Below, piece by piece: positions 45,313 to 54,489 of a stretch of 64,000 bases of DNA (the stretch's first letter is position 1; each line of letters begins with the position of its first letter). The position numbers and the translations under genes were made by a program. The notes below the pieces were generated by a model, which worked only from the letters and a program-made list of their open reading frames with translations, was not told where the DNA came from and did no database searches. Where the stretch lies: NCBI GenBank assembly GCA_023457435.1, contig JAEWLS010000048.1, positions 62,001 through 126,000 of the forward strand, in the 5' to 3' direction. This DNA comes from Pseudomonadota bacterium. GTDB taxonomy: Bacteria > Pseudomonadota > Alphaproteobacteria > Rhizobiales > Rhizobiaceae.

Positions 45313-45409
45313 GATTCCCTCTCGGCCGGCGGGCGACGCGCCCGCGTTTCGGTTTCGGTATATGTCGTTCCATGTTAAGCGGCAACGCCCTCTCCCACCT
45401 CCGGCAACG

Positions 45410-46315
45410 ATGACGCTCACCTTCGACATGAATTTCCTGCCTGCCTACGGCACGCCAGTCGAGGTCGCCCCCGGCGTGCGGCGGCTGACGGTCAACAATC
45501 CCAGCCCGTTCACCTTTCACGGCACCAACAGCTATATCGTCGGCAAGGATACGCTGGCGATCATCGATCCAGGGCCGGAGGACGATGCGCATCTGGCCGC
45601 GCTCCTGAAGGCAGCAGACGGGCGGCCCATCAGCCACATCTTCCTGACCCACACGCATCGCGACCATTCCCCTCTGGCGGCCCGGCTCAAGGCGGCGACG
45701 GGCGCGGTGACCGTGGCGGAAGGGCCGCAGCGCGACGCACGGCCGCTGCGCATCGGCGAACAGCCGCCGGCGCTCGATGCCGCCAACGATGTCGCGTTCC
45801 GCCCCGACATAGCGCTGGCGGATGGCGCGTCGATCGACGGCGACGGCTGGCGCCTCACGGCGATCCATACGCCCGGGCATGCGGCCAACCACCATGCCTA
45901 TGCGCTGGAAGGCACGGGCGTCACTTTCGCCGGCGACCACGTCATGGCTTGGTCGACCACAATCGTGGCGCCGCCCGGCGGCGCGATGAGCGACTATATG
46001 GCTTCGCTCGACAAGCTGATCGCCCGGAACGACCGACGCCTCCTGCCAGGCCATGGCGGCCCCATCGAGGATCCTGCAGCCTTCATGCGTGGGCTGAAGG
46101 GTCACCGGAAGATGCGCGAGCGCGCAATCCTGGAGCGGCTGCGCTCAGGCGACCGCACCGTGGCCGACATCGTCAAGGCGATCTATCGAGAAACCGATCC
46201 GCGCCTGCACCCCGCCGCAGCGCTCTCAGTCCTGGCGCATCTCGAAGACCTAGTCGCCCGCGGCGCGGCTGAAGCCGAGCGCGATGTCGCCATCGACGGT
46301 ATCTTTTCGGCCTAG
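45410..46315 (+). CDS. Metallo-beta-lactamase fold hydrolase
   Basis: A 301-residue protein with the metal-binding motif HTHRDH (81-86, LTHTHRDHSPLAARL), later IHTPGHAANHHAYALEG and FAGDHVM, and a C-terminal helical region (LKGHRKMRERAILERLR) like LACTB2/beta-lactamase-like 2 or other MBL-fold hydrolases with a winged-helix end. Substrate unknown; related proteins act on hydroxyacylglutathione or RNA. It is cytoplasmic. ATG 45410 is chosen; ATG 45428 is possible. Its stop overlaps that of the converging DUF1499 gene by four bases. Confidence 0.85.
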   Translation: MTLTFDMNFLPAYGTPVEVAPGVRRLTVNNPSPFTFHGTNSYIVGKDTLAIIDPGPEDDAHLAALLKAADGRPISHIFLTHTHRDHSPLAARLKAATGAVTVAEGPQRDARPLRIGEQPPALDAANDVAFRPDIALADGASIDGDGWRLTAIHTPGHAANHHAYALEGTGVTFAGDHVMAWSTTIVAPPGGAMSDYMASLDKLIARNDRRLLPGHGGPIEDPAAFMRGLKGHRKMRERAILERLRSGDRTVADIVKAIYRETDPRLHPAAALSVLAHLEDLVARGAAEAERDVAIDGIFSA

Positions 46316-47106
46316 TTCTCGACGTTGATCGGGGTGTTGCGTAGGGCGACTTCGGCATCCAGCGCCGCGAAAAAGCGGATGGCCTTGGCCGCATTGTCGC
46401 CGACGTCGTGTATGCCGTAGCGCGAGACGGATCGCATGTCGACGTAGCTCGTTTCGTCCTCTTCGGTGATGCGGATCACGACGTCCGAGACGAACCCGAC
46501 GACCGGCGACAGCGCGACCACCTCCATCTCGTTCTCGATCGTCTCGGCCTGAGGCGCAATGTGATAGACGACCGTCCAGCCGAGCTGGGCGAGTACGGCG
46601 CCGATGATCTCGTCGAGCCGGTCCACCGGCTGCGTGTAGCGCCGCCCGGTGACCGCCGGATAGGCAGCAGCCTGGAGTGCCGCCTGCTGCGGCGTCATCG
46701 GCAATATGGGGTTCATGTCGGGTCGACGCACCAGCGGGGCCATCAGGAACTGCGGCTGCCGGTCGGTGTCGGTCGAGACCTGGGTGAGGCGCGGCAGCGT
46801 GTAGCCGAGAAACCCGGCATAGCCGAACGGAAGCAGCACCAGAACGGCGAGGAACGTAGCCCTCGTGGACGCGCGGCCGCCCTTGTCTCCGTTGCGCCAT
46901 AGCTGCACGAAGCCGACGACAGCGAGCAGCAGCGCCAGCACGGCGAGAGCTGCGATCAATCCGAGCAGCCAGAAGAACGGGATCGTCTCGACGGCTCCGA
47001 AGCGGTGACCTGCTGTAGCCGTCAGCAGCAGCGCGGCGGAAAACGCCGCGAAGCGCCACGACCACCGCGCCGACGCCGAACTGCGCCTTTCGAAGACGAT
47101 ATCCAT
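46312..47106 (-). CDS. DUF1499 domain membrane protein
   Basis: A 264-residue protein. The N-terminal 120 residues carry three hydrophobic segments (about 17-33, 43-68 and 83-103), followed by the DUF1499 domain: PAVTGRRYTQPVDRLDEIIG, then MEVVALSPVVGFVSDVVIRI and YVDMRSVSRYGIHDVG-NAAKAIRFF. The domain is of unknown function, found in proteobacteria and plants. Localisation is the inner membrane with the domain probably in the cytoplasm or periplasm. It is divergent from nothing and lies 69 bases beyond the acyl-CoA synthetase stop, same strand. Confidence 0.85.
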   Translation of the reverse strand: MDIVFERRSSASARWSWRFAAFSAALLLTATAGHRFGAVETIPFFWLLGLIAALAVLALLLAVVGFVQLWRNGDKGGRASTRATFLAVLVLLPFGYAGFLGYTLPRLTQVSTDTDRQPQFLMAPLVRRPDMNPILPMTPQQAALQAAAYPAVTGRRYTQPVDRLDEIIGAVLAQLGWTVVYHIAPQAETIENEMEVVALSPVVGFVSDVVIRITEEDETSYVDMRSVSRYGIHDVGDNAAKAIRFFAALDAEVALRNTPINVEN

Positions 47107-47175
47107 GCCAAACCGACGCGCCGCACCCTGCCCGCTTGCTCTGTAGCGGGTCGAATGCGGACGGTCAAAATCCGC

Positions 47176-48804
47176 TCAGGCCGTCGGTAGACGATGGTCC
47201 TTGAAGGTATCGCGCAGCGCCGATTTCTGAATCTTGCCGGTTGCAGTATGAGGGATCTCGGGCACGAAGACGACGTCGTCCGGCAACCACCACTTGGCGA
47301 TCTTTCCATCCATGAAGGACAGGACGTCGTCCTTGGTCGGGTTGCAGCCGGGCTTGGCGACCGCAACCAACAGCGGCCGCTCGTCCCATTTCGGGTGGCT
47401 CACGCCGATTGCCGCCGCTTCGGCGATTTCCGGATGACCCACCGCCAAATTCTCGAGCGCTATCGTCGAGATCCACTCGCCGCCTGATTTGATGACATCC
47501 TTGGCGCGGTCGGTGATCTGCATGTAGCCATCGGCGTCGATATGGGCGACGTCCCCGGTGTCGAACCAACCGTCAGCGTCGAACTGCTCGCCCCCCGCCC
47601 CGCCGTAGTAGGCCGAGGCAACCGCCGGTCCGCGCACCTTGAGCCTGCCGAATGTCTTGCCGTCCCACGGCAGAGCCCTGTTCTCGTCGTCGGTGACCTT
47701 CATTTCGACGCCGAACGGTGCCGCGCCCTGCTTTTCCTGCACGTCAAGCTTTGCGTCGCCAGTCATCCCGGCGGTTTCCGGCTTCATCGTGCCCAGCGAA
47801 CCAAGCGGGCTCATCTCGGTCATCCCCCAGGCGTGAATGACCTCGACGTCGTAGTTTTCCTGAAACTTCTTCGTCATGGCTCGCGGACATGCCGACCCGC
47901 CGATGACCACCTTCTTGAGATATGGCAGCTTCTTGCCGGTTTCCTCGAGATACTGGAGGAGCATAAGCCACACGGTCGGAACGGCTGCCGTGAAGGTTAC
48001 CTTCTCGCTGTCGAGGAGTTCGTAGATCGACGGTCCGTCCATCTTGCCGCCGGGCATGACCAGCTTGGCTCCCACCATCGGGCCGCTTTGCGCCAAGCCC
48101 CACGCATTGGCGTGGAACATCGGGACGACCGGGAGGATCGTGTCGCGCGAAGAAACGCCCATGGCGTCAGGCAGCGCCGCTATCATGGCGTGCAGGACGT
48201 TGGACCGATGCGAATAAAGTACGCCCTTCGGGTCGCCAGTGGTGCCGGAGGTGTAGCACATTCCGCAGGCGTCGTTCTCGTCGACCTCGCGCCAGGCGAA
48301 ATCGCCGTCTGCCTCGGCGAGCCATTCCTCGTACGATACCGCCCCTGCCGGAACATCCGCCGGCATGTGCGCGGCGTCGGTCAGCACGATCACCTTGCTT
48401 AGCGACGCAACTTGCGGCGCGATCCTCGCGACCAATGGCAGGAAAGTCAGGTCGACGAAGAGCGCCCGGTCCTCGGCGTGGTTCATGATCCAGGCGATCT
48501 GGTCCGGGAAAAGACGGGGATTGAGCGTGTGATAGACGCCGCCCATGCCCATGATGCCGTACCAGGTTTCCAGGTGCCGGGCGGAATTCCACGCCAGCGT
48601 GCCGATGCGGTCGCCCCGCTTGAAACCGTCCCGCTCGAGGCGCTGCGCGACCCGCAGCGAACGGCCGCGGACGTCCGCATAGGTGGTGCGAACGATCGGC
48701 CCTTCGACGGACCGGCTGACGATCTCGCGTCCGCCATGCTGGATAGCCGCATGGTCGATGAGCTTGTGACAGAGCAGCGGCCACTGCTGCATGAGACCTA
48801 GCAT
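47176..48804 (-). CDS. Long-chain-fatty-acid-CoA ligase-like AMP-binding enzyme
   Basis: A 542-residue ANL-superfamily enzyme. The phosphate loop YTSGTTGDPKGVLYSH, the substrate motif HAWGMTEMSPLGS and the late WFDTGDVAHIDADGY with TDRAKDVIKSGGEWIS are all present, followed by the C-terminal lysine-containing TATGKIQKSALRD. It forms acyl-CoA from a fatty acid, ATP and CoA. It is cytoplasmic. Substrate chain length unknown; rhizobial FadD-like. ATG 48804 has GGGAGG eight bases upstream. Confidence 0.92.
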   Translation of the reverse strand: MLGLMQQWPLLCHKLIDHAAIQHGGREIVSRSVEGPIVRTTYADVRGRSLRVAQRLERDGFKRGDRIGTLAWNSARHLETWYGIMGMGGVYHTLNPRLFPDQIAWIMNHAEDRALFVDLTFLPLVARIAPQVASLSKVIVLTDAAHMPADVPAGAVSYEEWLAEADGDFAWREVDENDACGMCYTSGTTGDPKGVLYSHRSNVLHAMIAALPDAMGVSSRDTILPVVPMFHANAWGLAQSGPMVGAKLVMPGGKMDGPSIYELLDSEKVTFTAAVPTVWLMLLQYLEETGKKLPYLKKVVIGGSACPRAMTKKFQENYDVEVIHAWGMTEMSPLGSLGTMKPETAGMTGDAKLDVQEKQGAAPFGVEMKVTDDENRALPWDGKTFGRLKVRGPAVASAYYGGAGGEQFDADGWFDTGDVAHIDADGYMQITDRAKDVIKSGGEWISTIALENLAVGHPEIAEAAAIGVSHPKWDERPLLVAVAKPGCNPTKDDVLSFMDGKIAKWWLPDDVVFVPEIPHTATGKIQKSALRDTFKDHRLPTA

Positions 48805-48937
48805 GCTTGAACCTCCCGATCTGTCCGCACTATCCGCTCTGCCGCGGGCGGAAGTCCAGAGCTTGCACCGCCGCATTTCAGCCACGCTGCCATCGAATCT
48901 AATGCGCGGGCGGGGTGCATCACGATCGAGGTGTTAC

Positions 48938-49285
48938 ATGTCCGTGCCAGCACTCAATGGCGACGAAAGTTCTCCGGTCTCGCTCGAAGCGCTCGGGCTG
49001 GAGCTGGCTCTGCAGACATCCGGATCCGCTGAAGCCGACTTCGGAACGGCGCTTGACGAGGCCGGAGCGAAGCTCCTGTTCGACATCCACGTGGCAGCCG
49101 CGGGCGGCGAGGACTACGTGGCCGCCGTCACCGTAGGGGACGGTCCCGAGCGGCAGCTGTTGATCGTGACGCGGCCATCGAGCGGCGCGGTTTCGATCGA
49201 ACCGGCGGAGACATCCACATCGCCCATCGCACGGCTTGCGCCGGCGTTTGCCGATGTGATGGAACGGTGGCGAGAAGCCGCCTGA
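48938..49285 (+). CDS. Small protein of unknown function
   Basis: A 115-residue acidic protein, no signal or membrane segment (SPVSLEALGLELALQTSG, FDIHVAAAGGEDYVAAVTVG, RPSSGAVSIEPAETSTSP). I recognise no domain. GAGGTG sits six bases before ATG 48938, which argues for a real gene. It stands alone: it is divergent from the acyl-CoA synthetase and its stop lies directly against that of the converging GT4 gene. Codon use is like its neighbours. Confidence 0.6.
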   Translation: MSVPALNGDESSPVSLEALGLELALQTSGSAEADFGTALDEAGAKLLFDIHVAAAGGEDYVAAVTVGDGPERQLLIVTRPSSGAVSIEPAETSTSPIARLAPAFADVMERWREAA

Positions 49286-50419
49286 TCAGACGTTGCGCTG
49301 GGCTGCGATGCCGATCGCTTCGCGGTAGACGGTGTCCATGCTCCCGAACAGCCGGTCGAGGCTGAACCGTTCGGCATGGCGCTTCCGCGCGGCACTGCGC
49401 ATCTCCCCGCGCAACGCCGGTTCCGCCGCGAGCCTGCGCAATGCAGCGGCCAGCGCCTCGACATCTTCCGGCGGGACGACGAAACCCGTCTCACCGTCGA
49501 CTACCTGCTCAGGCAGCCCTCCAACTCGCGTGACGACCTGCGGCACGCCCATCGCCATGGCCTCAGTGACTGCGAGACCGAAAGCCTCGACTCGCGACGG
49601 CTGTACGTAGACGTCCAGGCAGCCGAGGAAGTCGCCGACGCTGGCGGTGAAACCGATCAGCTTCACCTGGTCCGCCACGCCCAGGGCGTCGATGAGCGAT
49701 CGCAGGCGCGCTTCGTGATGGCCCGAGCCCGCGATCATGAGCCGGATATGCGGCAGCTGCGGTGCGATCCCGGCGACGGCGCGGATGAGCAGGTCGAGGC
49801 CCTTCTCCTGCTCCAGACGCGAGAGAGACCCGATCACCACGTGGCGCCCCGGCTCGACGCCGAGGCGCTCGGCCATCTCGCGCGTGCCGGCTTCGGTCGC
49901 GACGGGCGTCGCGACGCCGTTGCCGAGCAGACGCAGCTTCTCTGCGTCCGTACCCCAGGACGCGAATTTGTCGAGGTCATGCTGCGATACGGTGCAGACA
50001 AGATCGGCCCACCGGTTCACGGTGCGCGAGGTCAGGAAATACTTCATCGCCTCCATGTGGACGATGCCGTGCGCCGTGTAGACGCGCGCAGCTTGCGGCA
50101 GCAGCTTTCTGGCGAACCACAGCAGCCCGGTTTCGAGATGGACATGAACGACGTCGACGCGTGCGACGGCAGCTTCGGCGGCAAGCGCTGCCCGCACCGA
50201 TGACCAGCCTGTCAGCACGTCAGGCTCGAGGCGACGGAACTTCCGCCGCGGCACGCCTTGCGCGTCGAAAAGCACGTCGCCCGGTCCGTCGGGGGCGACG
50301 AGCGCAAAATCGTAGCCGTCGGACATCCCCTGGATCAGCCGGAGCACATGCTGCTCGGCGCCGCCCAGATAAAGGCAGGGCAGAAGATGCACGACGCGCG
50401 GCCTGCGCGCGCTGGTCAC
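49286..50419 (-). CDS. GT4 family glycosyltransferase
   Basis: A 377-residue GT-B fold enzyme. The N-terminal loop is LPCLYLGGAEQHVLRL, the C-terminal donor site SRVEAFGLAVTEAMAMGVPQ (EX7E), with the NDP-sugar loop GSLSRLEQEKGLDLLI. It transfers a sugar, retaining the anomeric configuration, on the cytoplasmic side. GTG 50419 lies in a GTGA overlap with the stop of the upstream ABC transporter gene, so it is the last gene of a five-gene operon. The acceptor is unknown; by context a glycolipid. Confidence 0.9.
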   Translation of the reverse strand: MTSARRPRVVHLLPCLYLGGAEQHVLRLIQGMSDGYDFALVAPDGPGDVLFDAQGVPRRKFRRLEPDVLTGWSSVRAALAAEAAVARVDVVHVHLETGLLWFARKLLPQAARVYTAHGIVHMEAMKYFLTSRTVNRWADLVCTVSQHDLDKFASWGTDAEKLRLLGNGVATPVATEAGTREMAERLGVEPGRHVVIGSLSRLEQEKGLDLLIRAVAGIAPQLPHIRLMIAGSGHHEARLRSLIDALGVADQVKLIGFTASVGDFLGCLDVYVQPSRVEAFGLAVTEAMAMGVPQVVTRVGGLPEQVVDGETGFVVPPEDVEALAAALRRLAAEPALRGEMRSAARKRHAERFSLDRLFGSMDTVYREAIGIAAQRNV

Positions 50420-52152
50420 GCCTCGACGTCCGCAGCCGGCTGGCGGCTGTTGAGACGGCGATAGAGACCGTCACGGCGCATGAGGTCGCGATGCGTGCCC
50501 TGCTCGACGATACGCCCGCGCTCGATCACCACGATGCGGTCGGCGCTGCGGATCGTGCTCAGCCGGTGCGCGACGATGATTGCGGTGCGTCCCTCCGATG
50601 CGCGCTCCAGCGCATCGCGGACAAGTTCCTCAGATTCCGCGTCCAGCGCCGAGGTCGGCTCGTCGAGCAGCAGGATGCGCGGATTGCGAAGCAGCACGCG
50701 GGCAATGGCGATGCGCTGGCGCTGGCCCACCGACAGATTGCGGCCTCCGGGCGTCAACTCCGCGTCATAGCCGCCCGGCAGGCGCCGCACGAAGTCGTCG
50801 ACATGGGCGGCCTCGGCGGCGCGAATGCAGTCTGCGCGCGTGGCTGACGGGTCGCCGAAGCGGATGTTTTCCAGAATGCTCGTGGCGAAGAGCACCGGCT
50901 GCTGGAAAACGATGCCGATCTGCCGGCGGAGCTGATCAAGGGGGAGCGTGGCGATATCGACCCCGTCCATCGTAAGGCGCCCGGTTTCCGGCTCCAGGAA
51001 ACGCGGCACGAGGTCCACTATCGTCGATTTTCCGCCGCCGCTCGGTCCGACCAGGGCAATCTTCTGCCCTGCCCCGATATCGAGGTTGAAGTCCGCAAGC
51101 GCAAATGAACCAGGTTCGTAGGCAAAACCAACGTTCTCGAAGCGTATCGCCCCGCTGACGGGCCTGCCCTGCAGTCCACCCGTGCCGCCGCGCTCGACGG
51201 GCAGGTCGAGGATGCGTTTCAGCCGGTCGAGAAGCACGCCAAGCTGAATGACGCGTCCGGTCAGGTGGCTTGCTTCCTGCAGCGGGGCATACGCCATGCC
51301 GACGCAAACGAGGAAAGCGGTCAGCCGGCCGGCGTCGATGTAACCGTTCGAAAGCAGGTAGACCGCGACCATGATCATCCCGCCGACGCCTACACCCGCA
51401 GCCAACGACACGCCCACGGGGTGAAAGGCGTCGAACCCTTCGCGGCGAAGCTGGTTGGCCAGGGTCGTGCCATTCAGCTCGCGGAACTTTTCCTCAACGG
51501 TGGCTTCACGGTTGAAAGACTTGATGTCCTTCAGCCCGGTCAGCATCTCGTCGAACTGGCCGATGAGCGCAGCCAGCGAATCCTGCGTCCCGTGCGAGGC
51601 GCCGTGGAGGCGACGGCCGAAATAAGAGGTGACGAAGGCCAGCGGGCTGATCAGCACGGCGGTGCAGATGAACAATATCCAGCTATGCCATGCCATGGCG
51701 ACCGAGAACACCGCGACCATGATGACCGCCGGTGCGAAGTTCACGATCACGCGCGTCAGCGCTTCCTGGAACGTCGTGAGATCGTTGGAAAAGCTCGACA
51801 TGAGCTGCCCGCCGCCCGCGCCGGCGACGCGCCGCGGCTGGACGTGCAGGATGCGCTGAAACAGCTTCGTGCGCATGTCAGCCGTGATGATGAAACTCAG
51901 GCGCGTCATCAGATACATGCGGCCGAAGCCAAGGAGCGTCGCGCTGAAAAACAGCGCCAGGCCGAGCAGGATGTACGATGCGAGTCCGGCCAGATCGGCC
52001 GTTACAAACACCTCGCGGACGAGCTTCGACGCCCATAGCGGCAACAGGACGTAGAGGCCCGTCGACGCCAACGTGCACAGCAGTGCTAGCGAAAACGTCG
52101 CACGACGCGCCCAAAGCTCGCGCCACAGCCAGGTGAAGCTCCTGAGGTCCAA
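50416..52152 (-). CDS. MsbA-like ABC transporter (fused permease/ATPase)
   Basis: A 578-residue half-transporter: six-helix membrane domain (about residues 20-310) and an ATPase with Walker A GPSGGGKST, Q-loop FQQPVLFATS, signature NLSVGQRQR, Walker B ILLLDEPTSALD and H-loop VAHRLSTIR. Such dimers flip lipids (MsbA) or export peptides and drugs. TTG 52152 is taken as the start since no ATG or GTG in frame precedes the first helix; it follows the LpxB-like stop by 29 bases. Its stop overlaps the GT4 start. Context points to a lipid-linked glycan as cargo. Confidence 0.88.
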   Translation of the reverse strand: MDLRSFTWLWRELWARRATFSLALLCTLASTGLYVLLPLWASKLVREVFVTADLAGLASYILLGLALFFSATLLGFGRMYLMTRLSFIITADMRTKLFQRILHVQPRRVAGAGGGQLMSSFSNDLTTFQEALTRVIVNFAPAVIMVAVFSVAMAWHSWILFICTAVLISPLAFVTSYFGRRLHGASHGTQDSLAALIGQFDEMLTGLKDIKSFNREATVEEKFRELNGTTLANQLRREGFDAFHPVGVSLAAGVGVGGMIMVAVYLLSNGYIDAGRLTAFLVCVGMAYAPLQEASHLTGRVIQLGVLLDRLKRILDLPVERGGTGGLQGRPVSGAIRFENVGFAYEPGSFALADFNLDIGAGQKIALVGPSGGGKSTIVDLVPRFLEPETGRLTMDGVDIATLPLDQLRRQIGIVFQQPVLFATSILENIRFGDPSATRADCIRAAEAAHVDDFVRRLPGGYDAELTPGGRNLSVGQRQRIAIARVLLRNPRILLLDEPTSALDAESEELVRDALERASEGRTAIIVAHRLSTIRSADRIVVIERGRIVEQGTHRDLMRRDGLYRRLNSRQPAADVEA

Positions 52153-52181
52153 GAAGCTATGCCCCTGCCAGTTCGAGGCAG

Positions 52182-53519
52182 TCAGCGTGCGGGCGCAACG
52201 GCATGAACCACCTCCGACTGCTGCTCGAGGTAGTCGACAATCTCGCCGGCCAGCCGCCTGGCCGCGCCCGGCGCGCCCATGGTAGCGCGCAGATCCCTCT
52301 CCAGCTGCGACGTATCGGAGCGGATAAGACTGTCGAGCGCGGTTTCGAGTTCGTCGGGGGTCACCTCGCCGACGAGTTCGGGCACCAGCAGCTTGTCGGC
52401 GCGCCGGTTCGGGTGGGTGAAGAACTTGTAGCGGCTGATGGCTGCCGCGGCCGCCTTGCGCTTCAGCCACAGGCCGATCACCGGAATACGCGCCAGATGT
52501 CCGCCCAGTCCCGGCAACGGCGTTATCTCCACCGACCATGTCGGCAGGACCATGACCATCGGCACCCCGAGCGCGGCCAACTCCGCCGTATTCGTCCCTG
52601 GCAGGGTGACGACGACGTCCGAGCGCGCGGCAACCTCGCCATTATCTGTCAGCAGCATCTCGACGCCGCCGGGCGTGACCATGAACGTCGCACCGTCGCG
52701 CTCGATCATGCGAACGCCGACACCCGCCATTGCGCGCCCGTCATCGACGTTTTCCAGGCTCCTGAAGGCGTCGAGCGGCAGGAAACCGGCCTTGGCGATG
52801 ACCCAGTCGAGGTTGGGCATCTGTTTCGCCAACCGGTCGACGACGATCGCGTAGAACGGCAGCAGATACTTGACCATGTAGTCGCGACTGCCGGGATAGA
52901 GCCCGATCGTCACGCGTTCCCCACGCGCCGCCCTGCGGTTCGGCGTGCGTGCTACAGCCGCATCGACGATCATCTCGCCAATGACCTTGTCGTTTGGCTT
53001 CAGCTGCTTTGAAGGGATATGGTCGAAGCCGGAGTAGAAGACCCGATCGTACATCCATTGCACCGAGATCTTCCGCTCGATGTAGGCCAGCGCCGGCAGA
53101 TGCATCCGCTTGGCGAAGGTCTGCGAGAAAAACGGGTCGCCGCCGAGATGGAAGACGATGCCCGGCAGATCCTCGCGGAATCCTGCGGGCAGCTTGCCCT
53201 TCAGGCTGAAGGCCCAGGAATCCTGGACCGAGCAGACCGCATCGACCTGCGGCAGGGACTTCGCGACGGCCGTCTCGCCGCCGCTCGAAAAAACGCACGG
53301 CACCAGCGCCACCGAGACGTAGAGGTCCGGGCGCACGCGCTTCAGCTCGCCGACGAGCGGCGTCAGCCAGCTCGCCACCTCGCCGGGGCCGTTGACCGTG
53401 AATACGATCTGCTGTTCGGCACTCGCCTGCTTCAATTCAGTCCGTCCCGTCGGGAAGCTCTTTTCTTTATATTGTAGCGCGGCCGGCTTCTCACAATCCA
53501 CCTGTGGATCAGCGTGCAT
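52182..53519 (-). CDS. LpxB-related glycosyltransferase-like protein
   Basis: A 445-residue GT-B protein related to lipid-A-disaccharide synthase: GPGEVASWLTPLVGELKRVR at the N-terminus, FHLGGDPFFSQTFAKRMHLP, the nucleotide-binding LYPGSRDYMVKYLLPF in the middle and VVTLPGTNTAELAALGVPMV near the end. True LpxB keeps SGTATLE in that last place, so the donor pocket is changed. Not part of an lpxA-lpxD cluster. Its start ATG 53519 overlaps the GT2 stop by 11 bases; the first 35 residues have no homology. It may add a sugar to a lipid acceptor. Function inferred only. Confidence 0.82.
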   Translation of the reverse strand: MHADPQVDCEKPAALQYKEKSFPTGRTELKQASAEQQIVFTVNGPGEVASWLTPLVGELKRVRPDLYVSVALVPCVFSSGGETAVAKSLPQVDAVCSVQDSWAFSLKGKLPAGFREDLPGIVFHLGGDPFFSQTFAKRMHLPALAYIERKISVQWMYDRVFYSGFDHIPSKQLKPNDKVIGEMIVDAAVARTPNRRAARGERVTIGLYPGSRDYMVKYLLPFYAIVVDRLAKQMPNLDWVIAKAGFLPLDAFRSLENVDDGRAMAGVGVRMIERDGATFMVTPGGVEMLLTDNGEVAARSDVVVTLPGTNTAELAALGVPMVMVLPTWSVEITPLPGLGGHLARIPVIGLWLKRKAAAAAISRYKFFTHPNRRADKLLVPELVGEVTPDELETALDSLIRSDTSQLERDLRATMGAPGAARRLAGEIVDYLEQQSEVVHAVAPAR

Positions 53520-54489
53520 AGTTTACGCCGCCCCATTCGACCTTCCCGTCGCGCGCCAGCCCAACCATGACCATCACGCCGATAGCGATTGTCAGCGGAT
53601 CGTAAAGGAGGGCGAGCGGCCAAAGCCGGCCGCGCCCGACTCGCGCCACAGCCGCAACGGTGAAGACCGCCCCGGCTGCCCAGCGTGCGAGAAACAGCCA
53701 GGCGAAGACGCCGCCGAACAGAAGCCCGGCCACGCCCAGCGCCACGAAAAGAACCATCCAGATACCCAGCACGGCGGCTAAAAGCGAGCTTCCGCCGGCG
53801 CTGATGCGCTTGGCCCGGCGGATCAGCGCCGTCCAGGATTCGCAGGCGTCGAACTCGGCCGGTCCGGCGGCGCCGAAAACGATGCGCGCGCCGGCACGGT
53901 GCAAGGCACGGGCGTAGGCGAGGTCTTCGGTCAGCGTGAAGCCGATTTTCGGGAACCCGCCCGTACGGGCGTAGAACTCGCGGCGGAACGCGAAGTTGGT
54001 GAACAGCGCGCCCGATGCAAGGCCCAGCGCATTCAGCACCTTGCACACCATCAGGTAGAATGCCACGTCGACGCTCTGCCAGCGCCCCAACCAGCCGTTG
54101 CGATAGTGAACCGGACCTGCGACAGCATCGGCGCGGCCGGAAAGTATCGGCTCTGCCATGCTCGCCGCCCAATCCGGCGCAACGACCGCGTCGTCGTCGA
54201 CGATCAGCACTGCCTCGCCGCGTGCTTCCAGGATGCCGCGCTCGAGTGCTTCCTGGCGCGTCGTCAACCCGCGGGTTCCAGCCGTCTCGATGCGGATCAG
54301 CGAGGTTTCCGGCAGACCTTCCGCAAGCGCAGCACTGGCGGTGCCGTCGGTACTGCGATCGTCGACCACGACGATCTGCATGTCTCCCGTCGCATACTCC
54401 GGCTGGGCCATGATGCCGCGCAATGTCGCGCCGATCACGCGCGCCGCGTTGTGCACGGTGATGACGACGCTGATACGCGGCGCGGTCAC
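53509..54489 (-). CDS. GT2 family membrane glycosyltransferase
   Basis: A 326-residue GT-A enzyme: ISVVITVHNAARVIGATLRG, the DXD-type VDDDAVVAPDW and the acceptor region TNFAFRREFYARTGGFPKIG with LTEDLAYARALH. Three to four C-terminal helices (about 235-315) anchor it. It resembles processive or ceramide/hopanoid-type GT2 enzymes but lacks QxxRW (RRAKR instead). GTG 54489 lies in a GTGA overlap with the upstream stop, and its stop overlaps the LpxB-like gene by 11 bases. Confidence 0.9.
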   Translation of the reverse strand: MTAPRISVVITVHNAARVIGATLRGIMAQPEYATGDMQIVVVDDRSTDGTASAALAEGLPETSLIRIETAGTRGLTTRQEALERGILEARGEAVLIVDDDAVVAPDWAASMAEPILSGRADAVAGPVHYRNGWLGRWQSVDVAFYLMVCKVLNALGLASGALFTNFAFRREFYARTGGFPKIGFTLTEDLAYARALHRAGARIVFGAAGPAEFDACESWTALIRRAKRISAGGSSLLAAVLGIWMVLFVALGVAGLLFGGVFAWLFLARWAAGAVFTVAAVARVGRGRLWPLALLYDPLTIAIGVMVMVGLARDGKVEWGGVNYAR

